A stretch of DNA of 64,000 nucleotides from an uncultured Flavobacterium sp. (GCF_946478785.1 NZ_CAMLDD010000020.1:1-64000), one strand, 5' to 3'; positions 43,579 to 52,046 are shown, numbered from the stretch's first letter. Notes: generated from the letters alone by a model not told the origin. Made by a program: numbers and translations.

Positions 43579-44892
43579 ATGGGAGTATTTAAAATCGAAG
43601 GAGGAATTCCTTTAAAAGGAGAAATCACTCCGCAAGGAGCAAAAAATGAGGCGTTACAAATTTTATGTGCCGTGCTTCTGACGGGAGATAAAGTAATAAT
43701 TAATAATATTCCCGATATTATTGACATTAATAAATTAATCACTCTCTTAGGTAATTTAGGAGTTAAAATTCAACGAAATGGAGCAGGTTCGATTACGTTT
43801 CAGGCCGATGAGGTTAATGTTGGATATTTAGAAACTGAAGCTTTCAAAAAAGAAGGCGGGGCGCTTCGTGGTTCGATTATGATTGTTGGGCCTCTTTTGG
43901 CACGTTTTGGAAAAGGATATATTCCAAAACCGGGTGGAGACAAAATCGGCCGTCGCAGATTAGATACACACTTTGAAGGTTTTATTAATCTTGGAGCAAA
44001 ATTCAGATACAACAGAGAAGATCACTTTTACGGAGTAGAAACTCCTGCAGAAGGCCTTCAGGGAACGGATATGTTACTTGATGAAGCCTCTGTAACCGGA
44101 ACAGCAAATATCGTGATGGCTGCTGTTTTGGCAAAAGGAAAAACTACAGTTTACAACGCTGCCTGTGAACCCTATTTACAGCAATTATGCAAAATGCTGA
44201 ACTCAATGGGAGCTAAAATTACCGGCGTAGGTTCAAATTTATTGACTATCGAAGGGGTTGAAAGCCTTACAGGTTGTGAACACAGAATCCTTCCGGATAT
44301 GATCGAAATTGGTTCATGGATTGGTCTTGCTGCTATGACAAAAAGTGAAATCACAATCAAAAATGTAAGTTGGGAAAACTTAGGTTTGATTCCGAATACA
44401 TTTAGAAAACTAGGAATTACAATTGAAAAACGCGGAGATGATATTTATATTCCGGCTCACAAAGACGGATACGAAGTAAAAACCGATATTGATGGTTCTA
44501 TTTTAACCATTGCAGATGCTCCATGGCCAGGATTTACACCTGACTTATTGAGTATTGTTTTGGTTGTAGCGACACAGGCAAAAGGCGATGTTTTGATTCA
44601 CCAGAAAATGTTCGAAAGCCGTTTGTTTTTCGTAGACAAATTAATCGATATGGGAGCAAAAATCATGTTATGCGATCCGCACAGAGCGGTGGTTATGGGG
44701 CATAATTTTGAATCTCAGCTAAAAGCAACAACAATGTCTTCTCCGGATATCCGTGCCGGAATCTCATTATTGATCGCAGCACTTTCCGGAAAAGGGACAA
44801 GCACCATTCAAAATATAGAACAAATCGATCGTGGATACGAGCGTATCGACGAGCGTTTAAGAGCAATTGGAGCAAAAATTGTGAGAGAGTAA
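43579..44892 (+). CDS. murA: UDP-N-acetylglucosamine 1-carboxyvinyltransferase
   Basis: A 437-residue EPSP-synthase-fold enzyme that transfers enolpyruvate from PEP to UDP-GlcNAc, the first committed step of peptidoglycan synthesis. Seen: Lys22 in QGAKNEALQILCAVLLT, the loop KPGGDKIGRRRLDTHFEGF and DIRAGISLLIAALSGKG. The loop residue that is Cys115 in E. coli MurA (PGGCxIGxR) is Asp here (Asp121). This replacement keeps activity in other bacteria and prevents covalent attack by fosfomycin, so intrinsic resistance is expected. The gene follows the DUF493-DUF4290 pair. Confidence 0.95.
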   Translation: MGVFKIEGGIPLKGEITPQGAKNEALQILCAVLLTGDKVIINNIPDIIDINKLITLLGNLGVKIQRNGAGSITFQADEVNVGYLETEAFKKEGGALRGSIMIVGPLLARFGKGYIPKPGGDKIGRRRLDTHFEGFINLGAKFRYNREDHFYGVETPAEGLQGTDMLLDEASVTGTANIVMAAVLAKGKTTVYNAACEPYLQQLCKMLNSMGAKITGVGSNLLTIEGVESLTGCEHRILPDMIEIGSWIGLAAMTKSEITIKNVSWENLGLIPNTFRKLGITIEKRGDDIYIPAHKDGYEVKTDIDGSILTIADAPWPGFTPDLLSIVLVVATQAKGDVLIHQKMFESRLFFVDKLIDMGAKIMLCDPHRAVVMGHNFESQLKATTMSSPDIRAGISLLIAALSGKGTSTIQNIEQIDRGYERIDERLRAIGAKIVRE

Positions 44893-44898
44893 AAGTTA

Positions 44899-44974
44899 GC
44901 CACGAATTTCACAAATTTTAAATATTGCAATAAAACACAATCTTGGTATTAGTGTAATTAGTGAAATTCGTGGC
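44899..44974. repeat. Long inverted repeat GCCACGAATTTCAC
   Basis: GCCACGAATTTCAC (44899-44912) and GTGAAATTCGTGGC (44961-44974) are exact reverse complements separated by 48 bases, followed by A7. It sits between murA and the CDF gene. It could act as a terminator on the minus strand or be a member of a dispersed palindrome family. Confidence 0.75.
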
Positions 44975-45000
44975 AAAAAAATAGTTCAAAAATAGTCTAA

Positions 45001-45876
45001 ATGACAAATGAACAAAAAGCTATAAAAGCTACTTATTTTAGCATAGCCGGAAACACCTGCTTAGCCCTCATAAAAGGCTTGGCAGGTTTTTTTGGCAATT
45101 CTTACGCCTTAATTGCAGATGCGATTGAATCGACTACGGATATATTTTCATCCTGTTTGGTGCTATTCGGAATCAAATATTCGAATAAACCTGCCGATGA
45201 AAATCATCCTTACGGTCACGGTCGTGCAGAACCTTTAATAACTTTTTTGATTGTAGGTTTTTTAATTACCTCCGCAACAATTATTGGTTACGAAAGTATT
45301 GCGAATATTAATACTTCACACGATTTACCTAAATCCTGGACATTATATGTTCTAGGTGCTATTATTATCTGGAAAGAGTATTCTTTTCGATTGGTAATGA
45401 AACGAAGTAAACAAATAAAAAGTTCGGCTCTGGCTGCAGATGCCTGGCATCATCGAAGCGATGCAATTACATCTGTTGCAGCCTTCATCGGAATTTCGAT
45501 TGCCTTGTTCATGGGAAAAGGCTACGAATCAGCAGATGACTGGGCGGCACTTTTCGCTGCTTTTTTTATCTTATACAACAGCTACAAAATTTTCAGGCCT
45601 GCACTGGGTGAAATCATGGATGAACATTTAAATGATGATTTGGTTGAAGAAATTAGAGTAAAAGCACTATCAGTTCAAGGCATTCTGGGGACCGAGAAAT
45701 GCTTTATCCGCAAAGCCGGAATGCGTTACCATGTCGATCTTCATGCCATTGTTTCTGCCAAAATTTCGGTAAAAGAAGGGCATGATTTATCGCACAAATT
45801 ACAAGATACTTTAAAAGAAAAAATTCCACAGTTAGGAAATGTTTTGATTCATATAGAACCCGATGATTATCATTGA
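45001..45876 (+). CDS. Cation diffusion facilitator (CDF) transporter
   Basis: A 291-residue inner-membrane metal:proton antiporter with six hydrophobic helices. The transport-site motifs are DAIESTTDIFSSC in helix 2 and DAWHHRSDAITSV in helix 5 (HxxxD form), with HPYGHGRAEPL in the loop between helices 2 and 3. The cytoplasmic C-terminal domain has KCFIRKAGMRYHVDLHAIVS, typical of FieF-type exporters. Zn, Fe, Co or Mn are possible substrates; the D-H-D type motif favours Zn or Fe. It is a single gene bounded by repeats on both sides. Confidence 0.9.
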   Translation: MTNEQKAIKATYFSIAGNTCLALIKGLAGFFGNSYALIADAIESTTDIFSSCLVLFGIKYSNKPADENHPYGHGRAEPLITFLIVGFLITSATIIGYESIANINTSHDLPKSWTLYVLGAIIIWKEYSFRLVMKRSKQIKSSALAADAWHHRSDAITSVAAFIGISIALFMGKGYESADDWAALFAAFFILYNSYKIFRPALGEIMDEHLNDDLVEEIRVKALSVQGILGTEKCFIRKAGMRYHVDLHAIVSAKISVKEGHDLSHKLQDTLKEKIPQLGNVLIHIEPDDYH

Positions 45877-45883
45877 GAAAAAA

Positions 45884-45920
45884 GATTCTGAGATTCTAAG
45901 GGGCTAAGATTCTAAGTTCT
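45884..45920. repeat. Octamer array GATTCTAA
   Basis: GATTCTGA, GATTCTAA, GGGGCTAA, GATTCTAA in tandem directly after the CDF stop codon. It belongs to the same degenerate family as the arrays at 43495 and 63513. Confidence 0.65.
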
Positions 45921-45975
45921 CTTTATTGGTACTAATTGAATCCGTTATTCTTTAAATAGAAAAAGGATTTTTTGG

Positions 45976-46057
45976 GCGTTGCCTCCGGCCGGGCTATCCG
46001 CTATATCTTTTTATTTTTAAAGAAAAATAAAAAGGATATCGCTTCTATCCCTAACGC
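45976..46057 (+). repeat. 82-base palindromic dispersed element, copy B
   Basis: Outer arms GCGTT/AACGC, then GCTATCCGCTATATCTTTTT against AAAAAGGATATCGCTTCTATC, and an inner stem ATTTTT/AAAAAT. It has the same length and plan as copy A at 5144-5225, including an identical GCTATCCGCT start, but a different inner stem that still pairs. It is the left part of the repeat cluster around the GIY-YIG gene. Confidence 0.8.
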
Positions 46058-46085
46058 AATTTCATGTAAGTTAGGCCTAGTATTT

Positions 46086-46111
46086 TGTCACTTCGACGAA
46101 GGAGAAGTCAC
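46086..46111 (+). repeat. 26-base repeat R1 (TGTCACTTCGACGAAGG...)
   Basis: Begins TGTCACTTCGACGAAGGAG and ends AAGTCAC. It is identical over all 26 bases to R2 at 46485-46510. It lies 25 bases beyond the GIY-YIG stop codon and 28 bases after palindromic copy B. The CTTCGACGAAG core is itself nearly palindromic. Confidence 0.9.
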
Positions 46112-46136
46112 TGAGGGAGAGACATTCCGTATTCTT

Positions 46137-46454
46137 TTATTCAAAATGATAATTTAAAAACTCAAATTCAGAATTAAATCCTTGAATTAAAAACAGTTTC
46201 TTTTCTCTTCTCCATTTTTTTAATTCTTTTTCCCTGGCTATTGCTTCCTGTACCCAAACAAATTTTTCATAATAAATTAAGAATTCGATCCCATATTTTG
46301 AGGCAAAAGTTTTATTACCAGTTTCTAAATTATCTTTATGCTGTTGAAGTCTGATTTTTAAATTATTAGTGACTCCAATATAAAAAGTAGAACGATATTT
46401 ATTGGTTAAAATGTAAACATAATAACTATGAAAGCCTTTTTTCGGATTAAGCAT
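46137..46454 (-). CDS. Single-domain GIY-YIG endonuclease
   Basis: A 105-residue protein with only the GIY-YIG nuclease fold: SYYVYILTNKYRSTFYIGVT carries the YVY/YIG strands (about 12-27), followed by NNLKIRLQQHK with the catalytic Arg and AIAREKELKKWRREKK with the metal-binding Glu. There is no DNA-binding domain, as in the UvrC-like/YhbQ-type small group. Two identical 26-base repeats in the same orientation bracket the gene and a third inverted copy follows R2. That context suggests a nuclease acting on or spread with the repeats. A cell role in DNA repair is the alternative. Confidence 0.85.
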   Translation of the reverse strand: MLNPKKGFHSYYVYILTNKYRSTFYIGVTNNLKIRLQQHKDNLETGNKTFASKYGIEFLIYYEKFVWVQEAIAREKELKKWRREKKLFLIQGFNSEFEFLNYHFE

Positions 46455-46484
46455 AATTTAGTTTTAGTTATTGGGTCTCATTTT

Positions 46485-46510
46485 TGTCACTTCGACGAAG
46501 GAGAAGTCAC
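46485..46510 (+). repeat. 26-base repeat R2, identical to R1
   Basis: Exact copy of the 26 bases at 46086-46111, 30 bases upstream of the GIY-YIG start codon. It forms the left arm of an inverted pair with R3. Confidence 0.9.
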
Positions 46511-46553
46511 ACAAGAAACTCACATTAGCAATGTAGAAAATCTCTCTACCTCA

Positions 46554-46580
46554 GTGATTTCTCCTTTCGTCGAAATGACA
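46554..46580 (-). repeat. 27-base inverted repeat R3
   Basis: Reverse complement begins TGTCATTTCGACGAAAGGAG and ends AAATCAC. It differs from R2 by two C/T changes and one extra A, and can pair with it across a 43-base loop to give a long hairpin (46485-46580), the form of a REPIN. Confidence 0.85.
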
Positions 46581-46604
46581 ATATTGTGGATTTACTACCT
46601 GAAT

Positions 46605-49094
46605 CTAATCCAATACATTCAAAATCTTCAGTCCGAACACAACACCATTTTGCTGGATGCCGCTTTGGTAAGAGTGTACATAATCTACCCGAAACAATTT
46701 AAACTTGCCAAAACCTAAATTGTCTAACCCAACTGTAAATTCTGTGAACGGATTTCTGTCAGGTAATGCCAAAGCATGAAAGCCAATATTCATTGTGGAT
46801 TTTAAAAGATTCAAAACAGGGATTTTATTCATGATAAATCCGGTATCATTATATTCCAAATGCGTTTCAAAGTAACGGTCATTAGTGCTGTTTGAGTAAT
46901 AAGGCATTAAATTAAATACATTCAGATACCTGCTGCTCGTTCCGATATGAGTTTGGTTTCCGTTAAAGTGTTTATAATCGATAAAAGAAATGTTTTCGGC
47001 ATTAAAGAATTTACCGGCTTTTAAATTAATTCCTGTGATTCCCTTGTTTCCTAATGATAAATCGTAAAATAAGGAAGCGCTTAAACGTTCAAATTCATAT
47101 TTTTTTTCATTAGCGGCAAATGCTTTTTCAATAGCTAAAAAGATGGTTGGATATTTGTCATTGTTAATATTAAACTTTCCATCAGGTCTTGAAATGTATT
47201 TGTTTCCAAAATTAATTCTGGCATTCAAAGCGGTTTTAAATAAGTGATGGCGGTCAAATGACAGAGTTGTATAATCATCCGGGGCCAAAGGATTGTTAGA
47301 AGAATACACATCATTCTTTTTAAAGACAGAATAATCGGTAGCATTAAAAAGAGGTTTTCGTTGTTCATACGCTACTCTGGCATTCAAATTAATTCCGTTT
47401 GCGACATTTTGTGAATAATTGATTTGAGCAAATTCCAAATTATATAACTTCATGTAATTGTCTTTAAAAAATAAAGAGCTAACAGAATTGACAAATTTAG
47501 TGATGGGTGAAGCTCCATTAAACTGAGCTGTTTTTGTTCCTCATGAAAGGTTTACTTGAGCGTAATTGATATTGTTGAATTGATGAGCAAAGTTTCCGGT
47601 AGCTCTAAAACGCTCATCTGAAAAACCATAATTAAAAGTGGTGCTTACAGAAGTATTTTTCCCTTTTTCGTCATTCCATTTTCTGAATGAAAAACCCGAA
47701 TCAAAATTAAATCCCTGTACAGTATTAAAACTTAAAGAACCTAAATTCAATAAGCCTTCATATCCAAATGAATATTTCCTTGAACTGTTTTTATAATTAT
47801 AACCCATTAAAATATCCCATACTTTAAACTTATTATGTTTTGCATCTACAGAATCCAGGTATTTTTGAGATTTTCTAATAGTCAGTAAACTATCTTTTTT
47901 GGTATAATCAGTACTTTCTTCAATAGTAAGAGGAATGGGGCGGATTTCATTCCAAAAAGCATCGTCTTTTTTATTAGCATTGGCTTCAAAAGCAACAATT
48001 TCATTTCCAAAAGTTTTCTTTGCAAAGGAATCCGGAAAATTATAATTGGAATAGACATAATTAAAATTTCCGGAGAATTTAATTCCGAAAGCACCAGCGT
48101 TAAACGAAAGTGTCTGCGCATTTTTAGACCAGATTTTATCCTTGGAATTATAACTGAAGCTCTGTTTTAAAGTCATGATTTCAGTAAATTCATTTTTCAT
48201 ACGATAACCTTTAATGTCTAGATCTATAGCGTAAATAGCAAAACTATCTTCTACAATATAAATGTAACCTTCAAAAACGGGTTCTTTGTCTCGTTTTGGC
48301 GTTACCTTAATTTTATTGATTTGTTGGTTGTTATCGTCAAAAAAAGTTCCCTCAAGTTTGTATTTGTAGTAGTTGAAAGCATTATCAGCAATAGGGGAAA
48401 TGAGTTTTACATCAAAATCCAATGTATTTTCATAAAAATCATAAGTCGATAAGCTGGCTGTATTATAACTGAAACCATTATTGTTCCCGGAGATTTTCGA
48501 TGCAATGATTTTCTCTTTTAGTTTATCGGGTTTTTCAAAGGTAATTTTCGAAATAGTTTCAGATAAATATAAAATTCCGGTTCCGGTTGAATCTAAATTG
48601 GATGCCATGTCTTCGCCAAGATCAACTTTTTGCCCAAGGATTTTCTTTGGTAGATCTTTGACTTTAAACATCCCTTTCGAATAAAAGTCAGCAGTAAAAC
48701 GTGCTGTCTTTGCTGAATTTTCTTTTTTGTTTGCAATTGCGTTTTTTATAATTGCGTTAGCAGGATTGTTTTTTTTGTCAATGATAACTTCGTTCAAAGC
48801 AAAACTCTCTTCCAGCATTTTTACATCCAAAAGAACCGTTTTAGATTCTGATGAGACTGCGGCTTTTTGAGTTTTAAAACCTAAATACTGAAAGGTTATT
48901 TTGTTCTTGCCAACTTCTTTTACATTGAGCTGGTATTTTCCCTGTTCATTTGATGTTGTACTCGTATAAGTATTCTCCTCAATTACAGAAACAAACGGCA
49001 AAGGATTTCCTTTTTCATCAGTTATAGTTCCTTTGATTTGGGCAAAGTTTGAAATAGAAAAAAATAAAAAGGCAAATAAGGTATAGTTTTTCAT
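46605..49094 (-). pseudogene. DUF5686 outer-membrane protein gene with in-frame TGA
   Basis: The whole frame codes about 829 residues: signal peptide MKNYTLFAFLFFSISNFAQ, a carboxypeptidase-like regulatory domain (IKGTITDEKGNPLPFVSVIE), then the DUF5686 region and a C-terminal beta-barrel. A TGA at 47541-47543 interrupts it after FNNINYAQVNLS. The same frame continues at once as GTKTAQFNGASPITKFVNSV to a normal end (LKILNVLD). One base change, for example GGA to TGA, explains it. It is a recent nonsense mutation, a sequencing error or read-through. An ATG at 47453 could not restart a functional exported protein, since no signal peptide would be present. Confidence 0.8.
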
Positions 49095-49164
49095 GAAAGT
49101 TTTTTCTCTCACAAAAATAAAATAAGTTAAAAGCGGGGGTATTAATAATTTGTTAAATAACAGA

Positions 49165-49578
49165 TTACAGAAATGACTGAATGGCTAATTCATAACTTTT
49201 TAATCCAAAACCTAAAATGACACCTTTCGCATTTCCTGATAGATATGATTGATGCCTGAAACTTTCACGCGCATAAGTATTAGAAATATGCACCTCGATA
49301 ACAGGAGTGGTTACGGCTTTAATAGCATCTCCAAGACCAATTGAGGTATGTGTATAAGCACCAGCATTTAAAATAATTCCATCAAATGTAAAACCAACTT
49401 CCTGAATTTTTCCAATCAATTCGCCTTCAATATTGCTTTGGTAATAGGAAAGTTCAATATTAGGAAATTTATGCTCCAGTCTTTCAAAATAATCTTCAAA
49501 AGTCTGGCTTCCGTAAACTTCGGGTTCTCTTTTTCCTAAAAGATTTAAATTGGGTCCGTTAATGATAGCGATTTTCAT
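49165..49578 (-). CDS. aroQ: Type II 3-dehydroquinate dehydratase
   Basis: A 137-residue cytoplasmic enzyme of the shikimate pathway that converts 3-dehydroquinate to 3-dehydroshikimate. Signatures: IINGPNLNLLGKREPEVYGS with the catalytic Arg and Tyr, QSNIEGELIGKIQEV, LNAGAYTHTSIGLGDAI with the catalytic His region, and EVHISNTYARESFR. The ATG at 49576-49578 gives the normal family start; a longer frame to 49785 runs across a terminator and is rejected. It lies downstream of an outer-membrane barrel gene on the same strand. Confidence 0.95.
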   Translation of the reverse strand: MKIAIINGPNLNLLGKREPEVYGSQTFEDYFERLEHKFPNIELSYYQSNIEGELIGKIQEVGFTFDGIILNAGAYTHTSIGLGDAIKAVTTPVIEVHISNTYARESFRHQSYLSGNAKGVILGFGLKSYELAIQSFL

Positions 49579-49679
49579 ATAAGGTATATTGTTTTCTATG
49601 TGCCTTTTTGTATTAATGTTTTTTTGGCATTGACATTGCAATTGATTTTTGATATTTGCCATTGAACTTGGTAAAAATA

Positions 49680-49712
49680 AAAAAACCGTTCTAATTAACA
49701 GAACGGTTTTTA
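49680..49712 (-). terminator. Rho-independent terminator of the barrel-protein gene
   Basis: AAAAACCGTTCT and AGAACGGTTTTT form a perfect 12-bp stem with a 7-base loop. It follows the minus-strand barrel gene and lies before aroQ, and is palindromic enough to act both ways. Confidence 0.8.
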
Positions 49713-49732
49713 TAAAAGTATGTGATATTATT

Positions 49733-50293
49733 TTAGAATAAGAATCCGACTGATAACTGTACAGTAGAATTTTTAACATCCGCATCTTTTGAAGCTTCTG
49801 TCAATCCTAAACCATAACGACCCTGTACGAAAAAGTTTTCTGTAATCTTAAATCCTAAACCGGCATTCACACCAAATTCGAAAGTTTCACCATTTTCTAC
49901 ATCGAAATCATTTTTTTCACTTAGTAAAAACGAAGCCTGAGGACCAACTTCAAGACTAAAAGAGTCTGTTAAATAAAACTTAGCCATTACAGGAATGGAC
50001 AAATAACCTAATTCATTTTTAAATTCAGTCACTGCATTTTTGTATGTTGCTCCTTGCGTTGAATACAAAAGTTCAGGCTGGATAGCGAATCTGTCTAATA
50101 ATTTGATTTCTGCAACAAGTCCTGCATGGTAGCTTGTTATTCCTTCTTTATCCAGTTCAATGCCTTCAAAACTAGCATCTCCTGTCTGGTTGGCAAAGTT
50201 AACCCCTGCTTTAACTCCAAATTTTACTAATTGTGCCTCACTTGTTGTCGATGCTGCGATAAATAATAGGGCAGCTAAAATTATTTTTTTCAT
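49733..50293 (-). CDS. Outer-membrane beta-barrel protein (PorT/OMP_b-brl type)
   Basis: A 186-residue protein with signal peptide MKKIILAALLFIAASTTSEA. The body begins QLVKFGVKAGVNFANQTGDA and has the alternating strands of an eight-stranded barrel (IQPELLYSTQGATYKN, YLSIPVMAKFYLTDSFSLEV, ITENFFVQGRYGLGLTEAS), ending QLSVGFLF with the terminal aromatic residue of outer-membrane proteins. Family function is not established. It has its own terminator and sits back to back with two other barrel genes. Confidence 0.85.
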   Translation of the reverse strand: MKKIILAALLFIAASTTSEAQLVKFGVKAGVNFANQTGDASFEGIELDKEGITSYHAGLVAEIKLLDRFAIQPELLYSTQGATYKNAVTEFKNELGYLSIPVMAKFYLTDSFSLEVGPQASFLLSEKNDFDVENGETFEFGVNAGLGFKITENFFVQGRYGLGLTEASKDADVKNSTVQLSVGFLF

Positions 50294-50571
50294 AATGTTA
50301 ATTTTAAGATTTTATTAAAGCAAAATAATACAAATAAAAACTCTTAATTTTTATATTTATTGTATATGTTGTTTCATGATTCCCATCAAGTATAAATTTA
50401 TAAGAAAAAGGCTTGAATTATAAATGTATGAAAGAATTTTACTAATAATCTAAAGTCTTTTCTTCTAACGGTTTTTAGTGATTTTAAAATATGTAATACT
50501 TTGATAATTAGATTTTTGATTATTTTAACAAGATTTTTGTAACTTAATAAACGAATTATTTGATATTATTA

Positions 50572-50604
50572 TTTGGTTTATTGATGTTTATTAATATAGA
50601 TTTG
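50572..50604 (+). promoter_or_regulatory. Promoter of barrel gene 1
   Basis: TTTG at 50572-50575, a 21-base spacer, TAGATTTG at 50597-50604. The same elements with the same spacing precede barrel gene 2, including the surrounding TTTGGTTTAT and ATAGATTTG. Confidence 0.7.
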
Positions 50605-50639
50605 TCTTACTAATATAATATTAATTTATCAAAAAAAAA

Positions 50640-51152
50640 ATGAAAAAAATTATCTTATCAATCGTTGCGATTTTAGCATTTGGATTTGCAAATGCACAAG
50701 AACAAACTGTTAAAGGGAAATGGTTAATTGAAGCAAACACTGGTTTTGGTGCTGGAACAGGAAATACTTCATTTGGATTATGGTCTGAGGATGGTAATAC
50801 TGCTTATAACATTGGAGCTGAAGGTGGTTATTTTGTTGCTGATAATTTAGCTGTAAAATTAGGTTTAGGTTATGGAGATGATGGTGGTGATATTGAAAAC
50901 ACTACTCTTGCATACAAAGTTGGTGCAAAATATTATGTAGCAAATAAATTTCCAGTTGAGCTTTCTTACAACGGAGTAGATATTAAAGATAGGGATGAGA
51001 ATCCTTCTTATGTTGGAATTCAAGGTGGTTATGCTATCTTTTTAGGATCAAATGTTTCTATTGAGCCAGGAGTTCGTTACAATCATTCATTAAATGATGA
51101 TTTTTATGAAAGTGCTTTCCAATTCAATGTTGGATTTGCATTGCATTTCTAA
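50640..51152 (+). CDS. Small outer-membrane beta-barrel protein 1
   Basis: A 170-residue exported protein. The signal peptide MKKIILSIVAILAFGFANAQ is nearly identical at DNA level to that of the gene downstream. The mature part is Gly-rich and beta-structured (AEGGYFVADNLAVKLGLGYG, YKVGAKYYVANKFPVELSYN, VGIQGGYAIFLGSNVSIEPG) and ends FNVGFALHF, a barrel-closing strand. It is a typical small porin-like fold with unknown function. It has its own promoter and terminator. Confidence 0.85.
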   Translation: MKKIILSIVAILAFGFANAQEQTVKGKWLIEANTGFGAGTGNTSFGLWSEDGNTAYNIGAEGGYFVADNLAVKLGLGYGDDGGDIENTTLAYKVGAKYYVANKFPVELSYNGVDIKDRDENPSYVGIQGGYAIFLGSNVSIEPGVRYNHSLNDDFYESAFQFNVGFALHF

Positions 51153-51174
51153 TATCTGAAAAAAATATTTTCTT

Positions 51175-51205
51175 AAAAACCTTCCCTAACCGGAGGGTTT
51201 TTTTT
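51175..51205 (+). terminator. Rho-independent terminator of barrel gene 1
   Basis: AACCTTCC and GGAGGGTT pair (one G-T) around CTAACC, followed by T7. It closely resembles the terminator of barrel gene 2. Confidence 0.75.
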
Positions 51206-51284
51206 ATGCTCACTTTCTTAATTATTTGGCTGTTAGTATCTTGAATACCATTTAACAATTCATCGTATTTTTTTTACAAATTTG

Positions 51285-51317
51285 TTTGGTTTATAAAAGG
51301 GAAATGACATAGATTTG
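51285..51317 (+). promoter_or_regulatory. Promoter of barrel gene 2
   Basis: TTTG at 51285-51288, a 21-base spacer, TAGATTTG at 51310-51317; matches the promoter of barrel gene 1 in elements and spacing. Confidence 0.7.
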
Positions 51318-51349
51318 CTGCCATTAATTTAATTATAATTTAAAAAAAA

Positions 51350-51967
51350 ATGAAAAAAATTGTTTTATCAATGGTTGCTGTTTTAGCATTTGGATTTGCA
51401 AATGCACAAGATTCTGAATCAAGATCTTTTGGATTTTCTCAAGGAAATATTCTTTTAGAAGGTAACTTGGGATTCCAATCAACAAATGACAAAAATGATG
51501 ACACTAAAACTAGTGGATTTCAATTTAATCCAAAAGCTGGATATTTTTTAACAGATAAATTTGCTGTTGGGGTAGAGTTAGGAGTTGGTTCTGCAAAAAC
51601 AGAAGTGGATGGAACAGATGTTGAAAAGGAATCAAACTTCAATGCTGGTGTTTTCGGTCGTTATTATTTCTTAGATCTTGGACAAAGATTCAAAACTTAT
51701 GCTGAAGCTGGAGTTGGATTTGGTAGTACTAAAGAAGGATTAGACGATGCTGAAATTAAGGCTACAGGTGTTAGATTTAATGCTGGTTTAGGAATTAATT
51801 ATTTCATATCTGATAGCTTTGCAATCAATTTTGGATTGACAAATATCTTGGCATACAGAAGTGATAAAGTTGAAGATTTTGAAGCGACCTCTTCATTTGA
51901 AGCAAACTTTAATGTTTTCAATAACTTCTTTACTGAGCCTAATTTTGGTTTAACTTACAAATTCTAA
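51350..51967 (+). CDS. Small outer-membrane beta-barrel protein 2
   Basis: A 205-residue exported barrel protein with signal peptide MKKIVLSMVAVLAFGFANAQ. The mature part (GNILLEGNLGFQSTNDKNDD, FQFNPKAGYFLTDKFAVGVE, YAEAGVGFGSTKEGLDDAEI) is an OmpA-like eight-stranded barrel ending FGLTYKF. Promoter, leader peptide and terminator resemble those of barrel gene 1 more than the mature parts do, so the pair arose by duplication of the whole unit with divergence of the barrel. The ligand or partner is unknown. Confidence 0.85.
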   Translation: MKKIVLSMVAVLAFGFANAQDSESRSFGFSQGNILLEGNLGFQSTNDKNDDTKTSGFQFNPKAGYFLTDKFAVGVELGVGSAKTEVDGTDVEKESNFNAGVFGRYYFLDLGQRFKTYAEAGVGFGSTKEGLDDAEIKATGVRFNAGLGINYFISDSFAINFGLTNILAYRSDKVEDFEATSSFEANFNVFNNFFTEPNFGLTYKF

Positions 51968-51990
51968 TTTGTAATTAAACTTCATATTCA

Positions 51991-52018
51991 AAACCTTCCC
52001 TAGCCGGAAGGTTTTTTT
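51991..52018 (+). terminator. Rho-independent terminator of barrel gene 2
   Basis: AAACCTTCC and GGAAGGTTT form a perfect stem around CTAGCC with a T7 tail, 23 bases after the stop codon. Confidence 0.85.
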
Positions 52019-52046
52019 ATGCCTAAAAAAGTTTTACTTTGCATTT

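Noticed and set aside
46428..46718. 96-codon plus-strand frame after the GIY-YIG gene
   Set aside because: It is made of repeat copies R2 and R3 and overlaps the antisense end of the DUF5686 gene.
49579..49785. N-terminal extension of aroQ
   Set aside because: It crosses a strong terminator and the end of the neighbouring barrel gene and has no match to the dehydratase fold.
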